From: Arthrobacter sp. ov407
Lineage (GTDB): Bacteria; Actinomycetota; Actinomycetes; Actinomycetales; Micrococcaceae
Assembly: GCF_900102895.1 (NCBI RefSeq)
Contig: NZ_FNGD01000006.1
Span: 230,645-294,644, forward strand
Direction: 5' to 3'
Length of the DNA: 64,000 bases
The translations under genes and the position numbers were made by a program. The number at the start of each line of letters is the position of its first letter. The first letter of the stretch is position 1. Positions 51,845-63,544 of this stretch are shown piece by piece. Under the pieces are notes generated by a model, which worked only from the letters and a program-made list of their open reading frames with translations, was not told where the DNA came from and did not search any database.

Positions 51845-52614
51845 CCGATTCCCCCACAAGCAGCACCGCCGTCGAAAACCCAGCAGCCGCCGGCTTCAGC
51901 GGCCGCACCATCCTTGTCACCGGCGCGAGCGGCGGAATCGGGGCCGCCACCGTCAGGCAGCTTGTTGCCGCCGGGGCAAAAGTCATCGCCAGCGCGCGCA
52001 CTCTCGAGTCGCTGGCAGAGCTCTGCGATGAGACCGGCGCGCAGCCCTTGGCCTTCGACCTGACCTCCGAGGACAGCATCCGGGACGCCCTCGAGGGCCT
52101 TGCCCTCTGGGGGGTGGTGAACTGCGGCGGCTTCGGCGGCGAAATCGCGACCCCGCAGGACACCAACATCGACGTCTTCGACAAGGTCATCAGCATCAAC
52201 GCCCGCGGCGCCCTCCTGGTCATCAAATATGCGGTGCCCGCCATGATCCGCCAGGGTCACGGCGGCGCCATCGTCAACGTCTCCAGCCAAGCCAGCATGG
52301 TGGCGCTGCACGGCCACATCTCCTACGGATCCTCCAAAGCGGCACTGGACAACATCACCCGGGTATCCGCCCTGGAACTTGGCAGGCACAACATCCGCGT
52401 CAACAGCGTCAACCCCACGGTGGTCATGACGGACATGTCCAACTTCTACTGGGGACGGCCGGAAATCGGCGGGCCCTTCCTGGAGCAGATGCCGCTCGGA
52501 CGGTGGGCCACGGTCGACGACGTCGCCGGCCCCATCGTCTTCCTGCTCAGCGACGCCGCCGCGATGATCACCGGCGCGTCCCTCCCGATCGACGGCGGCT
52601 TCACCAGCCGCTGA
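51841..52614 (+). CDS. Short-chain dehydrogenase/reductase (xylulose reductase-like)
   Basis: 257 residues with TGASGGIG, CGGFG where NAG is usual, INARGALL, NVSSQAS and YGSSK (Tyr, Lys), ending SLPIDGGFTSR. It resembles L-xylulose/carbonyl reductase-type SDRs, which interconvert ketoses and polyols. Next to a polyol dehydrogenase it could handle the other carbonyl end or a second polyol. Its tail is not the ASDGGWSAL tail of the repeated module. Coupled to the preceding gene by ATGA. Confidence 0.88.
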   Translation: MTDSPTSSTAVENPAAAGFSGRTILVTGASGGIGAATVRQLVAAGAKVIASARTLESLAELCDETGAQPLAFDLTSEDSIRDALEGLALWGVVNCGGFGGEIATPQDTNIDVFDKVISINARGALLVIKYAVPAMIRQGHGGAIVNVSSQASMVALHGHISYGSSKAALDNITRVSALELGRHNIRVNSVNPTVVMTDMSNFYWGRPEIGGPFLEQMPLGRWATVDDVAGPIVFLLSDAAAMITGASLPIDGGFTSR

Positions 52615-52660
52615 CCGTCTTCCCGGCGCAGGGGCGCCGCGAACTGACCTCAACTTTGAA

Positions 52661-53260
52661 ATGGATGACATGAACATGACCGAAGAACGCGCATCCGAGG
52701 CGATCATCGTCTCCGGAGTTCCGGCGAGTGGCAAAACAACGTTTGCCCAGGACCTGGCCCGCCAGCTCCACTGGACCATCCTTGACCTGGACACCGTCAC
52801 CAACCCGTTGTTCGAACACATGGGCGGCGAGTTCCTGGTCGACGTCCCCAACGCACAACCAGCGGCGCGGGCGAGCGTGAACGATATCCGCTACACCTGC
52901 CTCTTCGACACCACCCGGGAGAACCTCGCACTCGGCAACAGCGTGGTGGTTGTTGCCCCGTTCACCTCCGAACGCACGTTCCCGGCCGCATGGGAACGGC
53001 TTGTTGAGCGGCTCGCCATTCCCGGCTCGCGGGTGCACCTCGCCTGGATGGACACCCCGACGGGCGAGGTGGTGAGGCGCATGCAGCTCCGCGGGGCCGC
53101 TCGCGACCTCGACAAGATCAAGGAACCGGAGCGTTTCCTCTCGCCCGACGTCACCCAGCCACCCGGCGTCGCGCATATCCGCATTGACGGCCTGCTGGCG
53201 CCGTATGAGCAGATCGATCACTTCCTGGCGGACTTCGCAGCGCGGGAGGCCCTGCGCTGA
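52661..53260 (+). CDS. P-loop kinase-like ATPase, second kinase of the operon
   Basis: 199 residues (starts at 52661, 52670 or 52676 are all possible; none has a strong ribosome site). Walker A is GVPASGKTTFAQDLA close to the N-terminus, with a lid-like region RMQLRGAARDLDKI. It belongs to the broad AAA_33/gluconokinase-like kinase group. In the operon it may give the second phosphate before aldol cleavage, or act on gluconate-like sugars. Substrate unproven. Confidence 0.7.
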   Translation: MDDMNMTEERASEAIIVSGVPASGKTTFAQDLARQLHWTILDLDTVTNPLFEHMGGEFLVDVPNAQPAARASVNDIRYTCLFDTTRENLALGNSVVVVAPFTSERTFPAAWERLVERLAIPGSRVHLAWMDTPTGEVVRRMQLRGAARDLDKIKEPERFLSPDVTQPPGVAHIRIDGLLAPYEQIDHFLADFAAREALR

Positions 53261-53398
53261 GCCGCCGCTAAGCGGTTTCCACGCCAACCTTCCGCCGAGG
53301 GGCTAAACCTCCCAGGGCGGCACCCCGTACGGGGCGCGATTCGTCGTGCCCGATTCCAGACCCCACAAGACCAAAAACCACCCAATTAGGAGAACCCA

Positions 53399-54319
53399 GT
53401 GAATACACTCACGACGCTCGAACGCCGCGGCATGGCAGCGATCTCGACCCCCGGCGGCAAGATGCTCATCGTCGCCGCCGACCAGCGCAACGGCATGAAA
53501 GCCGTGATGAACGACGCACCCGACGGGCCGAACTCCATCACCGCCCAGCAGCTCTCCGACGCAAAGGCGGACCTGGTCCGCTACCTGGGAAACGCCGCGC
53601 CTGCGATCCTGCTCGATCCCGAAGTTGCCCTGCCCCGCGTCGCGGATGAAGGCGTCCTCTCCCGCGACACCGCCCTGGTGGTGGGCCTGGACGCTTCCGG
53701 TTTCGAGACGGTCGATGGCCTGCGCTACACGAAGTTCGTCCCGGGGATGTCGCCGCGCAGGGTACGCGAACTCGGCGGTGACGTGGCGAAGATGCTCTGG
53801 TACATGCGCCCAGACCTTCAGGACGACGGCTCGCGCGTCGCGGACGAGATCCGTGAACTCGTCAAGGCATGCACCGACGAGGGCCTCCTTCTCATCGTCG
53901 AGATCCTGGTCTACCGCCTCGACGGCGAAAGCGAGGAGGCTTACGCCGCAGCGTTCCCCGGCCTCGTTGCCGAGTCTGCACGGCTCTCCGTCGAGTGCGG
54001 CGCTAAGGTGCTCAAGCTGCAGTACCCGGGGTCTGCCGAGGCCAGTGCCGCTGTAACCGAGGCGTCCGCTGGCGTGCCGTGGGCTGTCCTGTCCGCTGGA
54101 GTTGACCACGAGACATTCATCAAGCAGGTCGAGACAGCCGTGGCCAATGGCGCCGGCGGAGCCATGGCGGGCCGCTCGCTGTGGAAGGACAGCATGGCTG
54201 TCTCGGCCGAAACCCGCGAGCACCTGCTGACGACACGGGCCCTCCCGCGTCTGCAAGAGCTCGAAGCCGTCGTCGACGGCACGCTTGTGGCTTCCAACGG
54301 CGGCTGGTCAGCGCCCTAG
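53399..54319 (+). CDS. LacD-family tagatose-1,6-bisphosphate aldolase-like protein with SDR-derived C-terminal tail
   Basis: 306 residues from the GTG at 53399 (AGGAG 6 nt upstream). Class I aldolase motifs of the LacD family: LIVAADQRNGMKAV, ILLDPEVALPR, VLKLQYPG with the Schiff-base Lys, PWAVLSAGVDHETF, and GGAMAGRSLWKD. It splits a ketose-1,6-bisphosphate into triose phosphates, ending the pathway of this operon. The last residues, GTLVASNGGWSAP, copy the end of the SDR at 18 kb (GAILASDGGWSAL), and the downstream hairpin is the same. The natural 3' end seems to have been replaced by recombination. Confidence 0.85.
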   Translation: MNTLTTLERRGMAAISTPGGKMLIVAADQRNGMKAVMNDAPDGPNSITAQQLSDAKADLVRYLGNAAPAILLDPEVALPRVADEGVLSRDTALVVGLDASGFETVDGLRYTKFVPGMSPRRVRELGGDVAKMLWYMRPDLQDDGSRVADEIRELVKACTDEGLLLIVEILVYRLDGESEEAYAAAFPGLVAESARLSVECGAKVLKLQYPGSAEASAAVTEASAGVPWAVLSAGVDHETFIKQVETAVANGAGGAMAGRSLWKDSMAVSAETREHLLTTRALPRLQELEAVVDGTLVASNGGWSAP

Positions 54320-54339
54320 GGGAGCGGAACCAAACGCAA

Positions 54340-54373
54340 GCGGACGACGGCGGGAAGTTCCGCCGTCGTCCGC
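54340..54373 (+). terminator. Hairpin terminator, module copy 4
   Basis: Perfect 14-bp stem GCGGACGACGGCGG with its complement around a 6-base loop, 20 bp after the aldolase stop. Sequence and spacing are those of the SDR module copies. It likely ends the operon transcript. Confidence 0.8.
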
Positions 54374-54540
54374 ACCACCTGCACGGCGGCTCAGGGTATT
54401 ACCAGCATGCCCTTCCGGACAGTAGCGCTGGCGTAGCTCCAAGTGGAGTGGTCGAGGTTTTGTTCCTTACGCCGAGCTGCTTGGCGTCGGGATGGCCGTG
54501 ATGGCAACCAGAAGCAGGTCGAGGTCAGTTGCACGCGCAC

Positions 54541-55632
54541 TCACAGGTAGCTCTTTACGCTCGCGCGGAGTGCTTCCGTGTGCTCGTAGATCTCTTCCAG
54601 TGAGCCAATGGGCACCCGCGTCTCTTCCTTGTTGTCGTCGAAGATGCCGATGTACTTCTGGGTGCGGTTGAAGTGCAGGCGCGCGATCGGTTTGCGGTTG
54701 TTGTCGTCCAGCAGCACCGCGAAATAGGACTTGGCGTCCCTCTGCACTACGCGAGCGGGCTTGACTTCGCTGCAGACGATGGCGCGCACTATCTGGTATC
54801 CCTCGATTTCCTCCAGCGTTGTTTCCAGGCCGTCAGCCTCGGCCAGATCGGCTTCGGCCACAGGTGCGCTCGTGACACTGGCCGCCACTGTCGCGTCGTC
54901 ATTTTGGGGGAAGGCCGGGGCGCCGAGGGCCTTCTTCAGCCGCTCGTTCACCTGGTCATTCAGGAACTGCTTGGACGCTTTGGTTACCAACGCGGTGAAC
55001 TGCTCACGCACCTTCTGGGTATAGGGACTCGGATAGACACGACCCGTCAGGAACTTGATCCACTCGTCCTCCGGCTCCTTGAATTGTGCCGCCAGTGTCC
55101 TCTTGAGTTCACCGATGTATTTCAGTTCGCCGGCCGCACTGATGATCGAATCGAGATCAAACACGTCTTTGGACAGTTTTTGCAGCTCCGGAATGAGGGA
55201 TTCATCGATGTCGTTCAAATCCAGCACGAGGAACGGCTTGGCGTCCATGCGGTTCGGTGCATCGAGGTCCGTGAAGAATTGGTACACCTCGCCGTTGGTC
55301 AGGATGGCGATCCTGGCGTTGGTCACGGCAAAGTACCGGAAAAGCTGGGATGCGTGCTCGATTTTCACTGGTTCCGTGGACTTCTTGCACTCGATCAGGA
55401 TCTGGACCTCGCCGTCTTTGACGATCGCGTAGTCGATCTTCTCGCCCTTCTTGAGCCCTACATCCGCGATGAACTCCGGAACGACTTCCATGGGGTTAAA
55501 GACGTCATAGCCAAGAATTGTGGAAATGAAGGGCATGACAAAGGCATTCTTCGTGGCCTCCTCCGTTTGGATCACACCTCGCTGTTGGCGCACCTTTGCT
55601 GCCAAAGCTGAAAGTTTTTCTACAAACTCCAT
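54541..55632 (-). CDS. Restriction-like PD-(D/E)XK nuclease (HsdR N-terminal type), orphan
   Basis: 363 residues. The N-terminal half matches the type I restriction R-subunit nuclease domain. The active-site triad is read as D67 in GEKIDYAIV and E81-x-K83 in QILIECKKS. There is no helicase domain and no methylase or specificity gene beside it, so it is not a classical type I system. The C-terminal part (IVRAIVCSEVKPARVV... FNRTQKYIGIFDDNKEE) is an extra beta-rich domain. Lower G+C than neighbours. It is bracketed by module copies 4 and 5, and a broken copy of its 3' end lies at 22106. A defence role is plausible but unproven. Confidence 0.8.
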   Translation of the reverse strand: MEFVEKLSALAAKVRQQRGVIQTEEATKNAFVMPFISTILGYDVFNPMEVVPEFIADVGLKKGEKIDYAIVKDGEVQILIECKKSTEPVKIEHASQLFRYFAVTNARIAILTNGEVYQFFTDLDAPNRMDAKPFLVLDLNDIDESLIPELQKLSKDVFDLDSIISAAGELKYIGELKRTLAAQFKEPEDEWIKFLTGRVYPSPYTQKVREQFTALVTKASKQFLNDQVNERLKKALGAPAFPQNDDATVAASVTSAPVAEADLAEADGLETTLEEIEGYQIVRAIVCSEVKPARVVQRDAKSYFAVLLDDNNRKPIARLHFNRTQKYIGIFDDNKEETRVPIGSLEEIYEHTEALRASVKSYL

Positions 55633-55715
55633 TTGTCCCCCTGAGAATTGATGGTGCTGCCAACCGTAGCGCAGCCCTGTGCCAATTTGATGAAAGTAGC
55701 CCTAGAGGGTGAGGG

Positions 55716-55886
55716 CTGGGATCCCAGCTCGCGGCCGAACGCCTCGGCCCGCTGATGCAGGCCACCGTCCCCACGCCCGCCGCCGCGGCGCAGCTCGCCG
55801 CCTCCATCACCTTCCTGCTCAGCGACGACGGAACCAAGGTCAACGGCGCCATCCTCGCCTCCGACGGCGGCTGGTCCGCACTGTAG
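55716..55886 (+). pseudogene. SDR 3' fragment, module copy 5
   Basis: About 170 nt matching the last 56 or so codons of the SDR gene (from WGSQLAAERLGPLM to the stop) with a few changes (PAAAAQ for PATAAQ, NV to KV). No start or catalytic residues. It lies just upstream of the restriction-like gene's start, in opposite orientation. Confidence 0.8.
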
Positions 55887-55906
55887 GGGAGCGGCACTAA
55901 ACGCCA

Positions 55907-55940
55907 GCGGACGACGGCGGGGAGTCCCGCCGTCGTCCGC
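55907..55940 (+). terminator. Hairpin terminator, module copy 5
   Basis: Perfect 15-bp stem GCGGACGACGGCGGG with its complement and a 4-base loop, 20 bp after the SDR-fragment stop. Confidence 0.75.
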
Positions 55941-55968
55941 GGGAACAGCGACTCAATTGAAATAAATT

Positions 55969-55997
55969 TTGCATCCTGCCCGGGAACCAGATAAATT
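55969..55997 (+). promoter_or_regulatory. Possible promoter for the riboswitch-gcv transcript
   Basis: TTGCAT (55969-55974), a 17-nt spacer and TAAATT (55992-55997), about 40 nt before the first glycine aptamer. Only partly consensus; position is the main support. Confidence 0.4.
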
Positions 55998-56036
55998 GTG
56001 AGCTGTGTCACCCACCAGTGGCACAGCTTATGATCT

Positions 56037-56240
56037 GCGGCGGGAGAGTCCTGCCGGTACGTTCAGCAGGCGCCGTAGGAGCAAATCCTCCCCAGGAATC
56101 TCTCAGGCCCACGTACCGCCGCGGCAAGGCAACTCTGGAAAGCAGTCCGGGCAACCGGGCTCACCGACGGTGCAAGTGGCGCGCTGCTATCAGCAGGGCA
56201 AAACGGAAACTCTCAGGTCCAATACAGAGCGGGGAGGAAC
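56037..56240 (+). ncRNA. Tandem glycine riboswitch
   Basis: Two glycine aptamers in series. Aptamer 1 begins CGGGAGAGTCCTGCCGG and shows GCGCCGTAGGAGCAAATCC and ATCTCTCAGGC. Aptamer 2 shows GCAACTCTGGAAAGCAG, ACCGACGGTGCAAGT and ACTCTCAGGTCC. These are the conserved gcvT-motif elements. The expression platform lies between about 56215 and 56287. Glycine binding turns on gcvP, the gene starting 48 nt after it. This is the usual actinobacterial control of glycine cleavage. Confidence 0.93.
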
Positions 56241-56287
56241 CCGAATCATCGTGGCGTCTTGATGCCACCTGAATTATGGAGTTCCTC

Positions 56288-59134
<2,847 letters not shown>

Positions 59135-59143
59135 GGATCCCTG

Positions 59144-60280
59144 ATGAGTGAGAACTACACCGCTCTCTACGAGCAGCACAAAAAAGCCGGCGCCACCTTC
59201 ACGGACTTCGGCGGCTGGCAGATGCCCCTCAAGTACGAATCGGAACTCGCCGAGCACCACGCCGTCCGCAACGCCGCGGGTCTGTTCGACCTCTCCCACA
59301 TGGGCGAAGTCTGGGTCAGCGGCCCGGACGCCGCCGCGTTCCTCGACTACGCCCTGGCCGGGAAGCTGTCGGCGGTGGCCATAGGCAAAGCAAAGTACTC
59401 GCTGATCTGCCAGGAGGATGGCGGCATCATCGATGACCTCATCTCCTACCGCCGCGGTGAGGACAAGTACCTGGTGGTCCCCAACGCCGGCAACGCTGCG
59501 GTGGTTGCCGCGGCGCTGGCCGAACGGGCCGGTTCTGCCCGAGAAGACGGGTTCGACGTGACGGTGGAGGATGTTTCCGCCGAGACCTCGCTGATCGCCG
59601 TCCAGGGCCCGAACGCTGAAGCCATCCTGCTGACGCTGGTCCCGGCCGAGCAACACTCGCTGGTCACGGAGCTGAAGTACTACGCTGCGGTTGAGGTTCA
59701 AATCAAGGGACAAGATCTGCTCCTCGCCCGCACCGGCTACACCGGCGAGGACGGCTTCGAAATCTACGTTCCCAACGAGGACGCCGCCGGCCTCTGGGAA
59801 GCACTGCTGGAAACCGGCGCCAGCCACGGGCTTATCCCCGCCGGTCTGGCCTGCCGTGACTCGCTGCGTTTGGAAGCCGGCATGCCGCTCTATGGCAACG
59901 AGCTCTCCCGCGAGGGCAACCCGTACGCGGCAGGCCTGGGCCCGGTCGTCTCGCTCGCCAAGGAGTCGGACTTCGTCGGCAAGGCTGCCCTGAGCGAGCT
60001 CAAGGCAGCCGGCGAAGGCTCCACGACCGGCCGCAAGCTCGTTGGGCTCAAGGGCCTCGGACGCCGTGCCGCCCGCAGCCACTACCCGGTCCTCAAAGAC
60101 GGCAACGTGGTCGGCGAAGTGACCTCCGGACAGCCCTCACCCACTTTGGGCTACCCCGTCGCCATGGCCTATGTCGACGTCGAACACGCCGCACCGGGCA
60201 CAGCCCTGGACATTGACCTCCGCGGCAAGGCGGAGCCGTTCGAAGTTGTCGCACTGCCGTTCTACAAGCGCCAAAAGTAG
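59144..60280 (+). CDS. gcvT: Aminomethyltransferase, T protein of glycine cleavage
   Basis: 378 residues. Begins YTALYEQHKKAGATFTDFGG, with GLFDLSHMGEVWVSG, ARTGYTGEDGFEIYV and LRLEAGMPLYGNEL, all folate/H-protein binding signatures of GcvT. It releases ammonia from the H protein's aminomethyl arm and forms methylene-tetrahydrofolate. Nine bp after gcvP, same operon. Confidence 0.97.
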   Translation: MSENYTALYEQHKKAGATFTDFGGWQMPLKYESELAEHHAVRNAAGLFDLSHMGEVWVSGPDAAAFLDYALAGKLSAVAIGKAKYSLICQEDGGIIDDLISYRRGEDKYLVVPNAGNAAVVAAALAERAGSAREDGFDVTVEDVSAETSLIAVQGPNAEAILLTLVPAEQHSLVTELKYYAAVEVQIKGQDLLLARTGYTGEDGFEIYVPNEDAAGLWEALLETGASHGLIPAGLACRDSLRLEAGMPLYGNELSREGNPYAAGLGPVVSLAKESDFVGKAALSELKAAGEGSTTGRKLVGLKGLGRRAARSHYPVLKDGNVVGEVTSGQPSPTLGYPVAMAYVDVEHAAPGTALDIDLRGKAEPFEVVALPFYKRQK

Positions 60281-60336
60281 CCGGCCGCCGCTGGTTGAGC
60301 CTGTCGAAACCAATACGAACTTAAGGATTGAGATAA

Positions 60337-60720
60337 ATGAGCAAAGTTGTAGCCGAACTGAAGTACTCCGCTGAACACGAGTGGGTTGCTGCCGACGGAT
60401 CAGGCCCTGCAGGGATTGGGATTTCGGCTGTGGCTGCCGACGCCCTGGGCGACATCGTCTACGTGGACCTGCCCGAGGTCGGCTCGGCGGTGACGGCGGG
60501 GGAGACCTGCGGCGAGGTCGAGTCGACCAAGTCGGTTTCGGACCTCTACGCCCCGGTGACGGGCGAGGTTACGGAGATCAATGACGCCGTCGTGTCCGAT
60601 CCGGCGCTGATCAACAGCGATCCGTACGGTGCGGGCTGGCTGTTCAAGGTGGCCGTGACCGAGGAGGGTCCGCTGATGTCGGCGCAGGAGTACGCGTCCA
60701 AGAACGGTGGCGAGCTGTGA
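60337..60720 (+). CDS. gcvH: Glycine cleavage H protein (lipoyl carrier)
   Basis: 127 residues. The lipoylation site is K65 in [19 protein letters not shown]. It shuttles the aminomethyl group between P, T and L proteins; lipoylation may use the lipA product encoded further down. The gap after gcvT (56 bp) contains half of a TTGAGCCTGTCGAA repeat. The stop overlaps the glyA start (GTGA). Confidence 0.97.
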   Translation: MSKVVAELKYSAEHEWVAADGSGPAGIGISAVAADALGDIVYVDLPEVGSAVTAGETCGEVESTKSVSDLYAPVTGEVTEINDAVVSDPALINSDPYGAGWLFKVAVTEEGPLMSAQEYASKNGGEL

Positions 60721-62027
60721 GCCCCGCAACCGGTACCGTCGCGTTTGAGCAGGTGTTCTCCGCGAGCCTGGACGCTGAGCTGTCCGCCTTGGATCCGGAG
60801 ATCGCGGCGAGGATCGACGCCGAGCTCACCCGCCAGCGTGACGGGCTGGAGATGATCGCTTCGGAGAACCACACCGCCAGGGCCGTGATGCAGGCGCAGG
60901 GCTCGGTGCTGACGAACAAGTACGCCGAGGGCTACCCGGGCAGGCGCTACTACGGCGGCTGCGAGCACGTTGACGTGATCGAACAGCTCGCGATCGACAG
61001 GGTCAAGGCTTTGTTCGGCGCGGGGTACGCGAACGTCCAGCCGCACTCCGGTGCGCAGGCCAACGCCTCGGTCATGCATGCCCTGATCCGTCCGGGCGAC
61101 ACCATCATGGGCCTGAACCTGGCGCACGGCGGGCACCTCACGCACGGCATGAAGATCAACTTCTCCGGCCGGCTCTACAACGTGATCCCGTACCAGGTCC
61201 GTGAAGAGGACCACCGGATCGACATGGCCGAGGTCGAGGCCCTGGCCCGGGAGCACAAGCCGGCCCTGATCGTTGCCGGCTGGTCCGCCTACGCCCGGCA
61301 GCTCGACTTCGCCGAGTTCCGCCGGATCGCCGATTCCGTGGGCGCCTACCTGATGGTGGACATGGCCCACTTCGCCGGACTGGTCGCGGCCGGGCTGCAC
61401 CCGTCCCCGGTGCCGCACGCCCACGTCACCACCTCCACGACGCACAAGACCCTCGCCGGTCCGCGCGGCGGCATCATCCTGAGCAACGACGCCGACATCG
61501 CCAAGAAGATCAACTCGGCGGTGTTCCCCGGACAGCAGGGCGGCCCGCTGGAGCACGTCATCGCCGGCAAGGCCGTGGCGTTCAAGATCGCCGCGTCCGA
61601 AGAGTTCAAGGAGCGCCAGGAGCGTGTCCTGGCCGGCGCCAGGATCCTCGCCGAGCGCCTTATCCAGCCGGACGTGACCGCCAAGGGAATCAACGTGATC
61701 TCCGGCGGCACCGATGTGCACCTGGTCCTGGTGGACCTGCGCGACTGCGAACTCAACGGGCAGGAGGCCGAGGACCGCCTCGCCGCGATCGACATCACCG
61801 TCAACCGCAACGCCGTCCCGTTCGATCCGCGCCCGCCCATGGTCACCTCCGGGCTGCGCATCGGCACCCCGGCGCTGGCCACCCGCGGCTTCGGCGAGGC
61901 GGCCTTCGCCGAGGTGGCGGACATCATCGCCGAGGCTTTGATCGCCGAGGCCGGCGCGGACCTGTCCGGCCTGCGCGCCCGGGTGGAGGCCCTCGCCGCC
62001 GACCACCCGCTCTACCCTGCCCTATAG
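60717..62027 (+). CDS. glyA: Serine hydroxymethyltransferase
   Basis: 436 residues from a GTG at 60717 that overlaps the gcvH stop. Motifs: [43 protein letters not shown], and pyridoxal-phosphate Lys K244 in [15 protein letters not shown]. It combines glycine with the methylene group from the cleavage system to make serine. Coupling to gcvH in one operon means two glycines become one serine, which sdaA can then deaminate. Confidence 0.97.
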   Translation: MSPATGTVAFEQVFSASLDAELSALDPEIAARIDAELTRQRDGLEMIASENHTARAVMQAQGSVLTNKYAEGYPGRRYYGGCEHVDVIEQLAIDRVKALFGAGYANVQPHSGAQANASVMHALIRPGDTIMGLNLAHGGHLTHGMKINFSGRLYNVIPYQVREEDHRIDMAEVEALAREHKPALIVAGWSAYARQLDFAEFRRIADSVGAYLMVDMAHFAGLVAAGLHPSPVPHAHVTTSTTHKTLAGPRGGIILSNDADIAKKINSAVFPGQQGGPLEHVIAGKAVAFKIAASEEFKERQERVLAGARILAERLIQPDVTAKGINVISGGTDVHLVLVDLRDCELNGQEAEDRLAAIDITVNRNAVPFDPRPPMVTSGLRIGTPALATRGFGEAAFAEVADIIAEALIAEAGADLSGLRARVEALAADHPLYPAL

Positions 62028-62039
62028 CCCGTCCTGGTA

Positions 62040-62079
62040 GTTGAGCCTGTCGAAGCATTGGGGGTTTGACGGGCTCAAC
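62040..62079. repeat. TTGAGCCTGTCGAA inverted repeat (REP-like)
   Basis: GTTGAGCCTGTCGAA and, 11 nt later, TTTGACGGGCTCAAC form an imperfect hairpin between glyA and sdaA. A half-copy (GGTTGAGCCTGTCGAAAC) sits at 60293-60310 between gcvT and gcvH. Short palindromic repeats of this sequence are common in actinobacterial genomes. Confidence 0.65.
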
Positions 62080-62117
62080 CACCGACATTTGAAGCATGAC
62101 TAAGTGAGGAACCGACA

Positions 62118-63530
62118 ATGGCTGTTGGAGTCTTTGACCTGTTTTCAATCGGAATAGGACCATCCAGTTCCCACACCGTGGGACCGATGCGGGCCGCCGC
62201 CGTGTTTGCTGAAGAACTCAAGTCCCTCGGCAAGCTGGCAGAGGTGGCGTCGCTGCGGGTGGACCTTTACGGTTCGCTTGCTGCCACGGGCCACGGCCAC
62301 GGCACCATGACCGCCATCCTGCTGGGCCTGGAGGGCTTCCACCCCGAGCAGATCCTCCCCGAGGAAGTGGAAGACCGGCTGGCCGCGATCGCCGGGACCG
62401 GCACCCTGCAGCTGGCAGGAGCCGTTGCCCTGCCCTACGGGGTGAAGGACATGGTCCTGCGCCCGCTGACCATCCTGCCCCGGCACACCAACGGCATGAC
62501 GTTCACGGTCTCCGACGCCGGGGGCGAAACGCTGCACCAGGCCACGTTCTTCTCCGTCGGCGGCGGCTTCATTGTCCGCGAAGGCGAGGAGGACGCGGCG
62601 CAGCAGGAGCTCGACGAATCCAAGAAGGAACTGCCGCTGCCGTTCCGCACGGCCGCCGAACTGCTGGAACACTGCCGGAAGACCTCGCTGAGCATCAGCG
62701 AGGTGATGCGGATCAACGAGGAGGACAGCCGGCCGGAAGAGGAGATCCGGGAGGGCCTGCTGCACATCTACTCGGTGATGGAGGGCTGCGTCCAGGTCAG
62801 CCTCAAACGCACCGGGCTGCTGCCCGGCGGGCTCAAGGTCCGCCGCCGCGCGCCCGACTGGCACGAGCGGCTCATGAAGGAAACCCTGGATCAGGACCCC
62901 GACTTCCGGGACCCGAAGTACTGGCAGGAATGGGTCAACCTGATCGCCCTGGCCGTGAATGAGGAAAACGCCTCGGGCGGGCGCGTGGTCACCGCCCCCA
63001 CCAACGGCGCCGCGGGCATCATCCCCGCCGTGCTCTACTACGCGCTGCACTTCGCCCCCGGCATGGACAAGGCAACCCAGGCCGACCGCGACGACGTCGT
63101 GGTCAAGTTCCTGCTGACCGCCGGCGCCATCGGCGTGCTCTACAAGGAACAGGCCTCGATTTCCGGCGCGGAAGTCGGCTGCCAGGGCGAGGTGGGCTCG
63201 GCGTCGTCGATGGCGGCCGCCGGTCTGGCCGAAGTCATGGGCGGCACCCCCCAACAGGTGGAGAACGCCGCGGAAATCGCGATGGAGCACAACCTGGGCC
63301 TGACCTGCGATCCGATCGGCGGGCTGGTCCAGGTCCCGTGCATCGAACGCAACGCGATCGCCGCCGCCAAGGCCATCAACGCCGCCAAGATGGCCCTCTG
63401 GGGCGACGGCACCCACCGGGTCTCCCTCGACGAGGTGATCGTGACCATGCGCGAAACCGGCAAGGACATGTCCTCCAAATACAAGGAAACGGCCATGGGC
63501 GGCCTCGCCGTCAACGTCGTCGAATGCTGA
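62118..63530 (+). CDS. sdaA: L-serine ammonia-lyase, single-chain, iron-sulfur type
   Basis: 470 residues. N-terminal beta-chain domain starts [20 protein letters not shown]; the alpha domain has [12 protein letters not shown] and the 4Fe-4S Cys residues in [18 protein letters not shown]. It converts serine to pyruvate and ammonia. Following glyA it completes a route from glycine to pyruvate. 90 bp from glyA, separated by a REP-like hairpin. Confidence 0.96.
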   Translation: MAVGVFDLFSIGIGPSSSHTVGPMRAAAVFAEELKSLGKLAEVASLRVDLYGSLAATGHGHGTMTAILLGLEGFHPEQILPEEVEDRLAAIAGTGTLQLAGAVALPYGVKDMVLRPLTILPRHTNGMTFTVSDAGGETLHQATFFSVGGGFIVREGEEDAAQQELDESKKELPLPFRTAAELLEHCRKTSLSISEVMRINEEDSRPEEEIREGLLHIYSVMEGCVQVSLKRTGLLPGGLKVRRRAPDWHERLMKETLDQDPDFRDPKYWQEWVNLIALAVNEENASGGRVVTAPTNGAAGIIPAVLYYALHFAPGMDKATQADRDDVVVKFLLTAGAIGVLYKEQASISGAEVGCQGEVGSASSMAAAGLAEVMGGTPQQVENAAEIAMEHNLGLTCDPIGGLVQVPCIERNAIAAAKAINAAKMALWGDGTHRVSLDEVIVTMRETGKDMSSKYKETAMGGLAVNVVEC

Positions 63531-63544
63531 AGGAAAGAGAACTA

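Noticed and set aside
51841..52614. Second SDR gene as another copy of the repeated module
   Set aside because: Its end (PIDGGFTSR) and downstream sequence differ and no module hairpin follows it.
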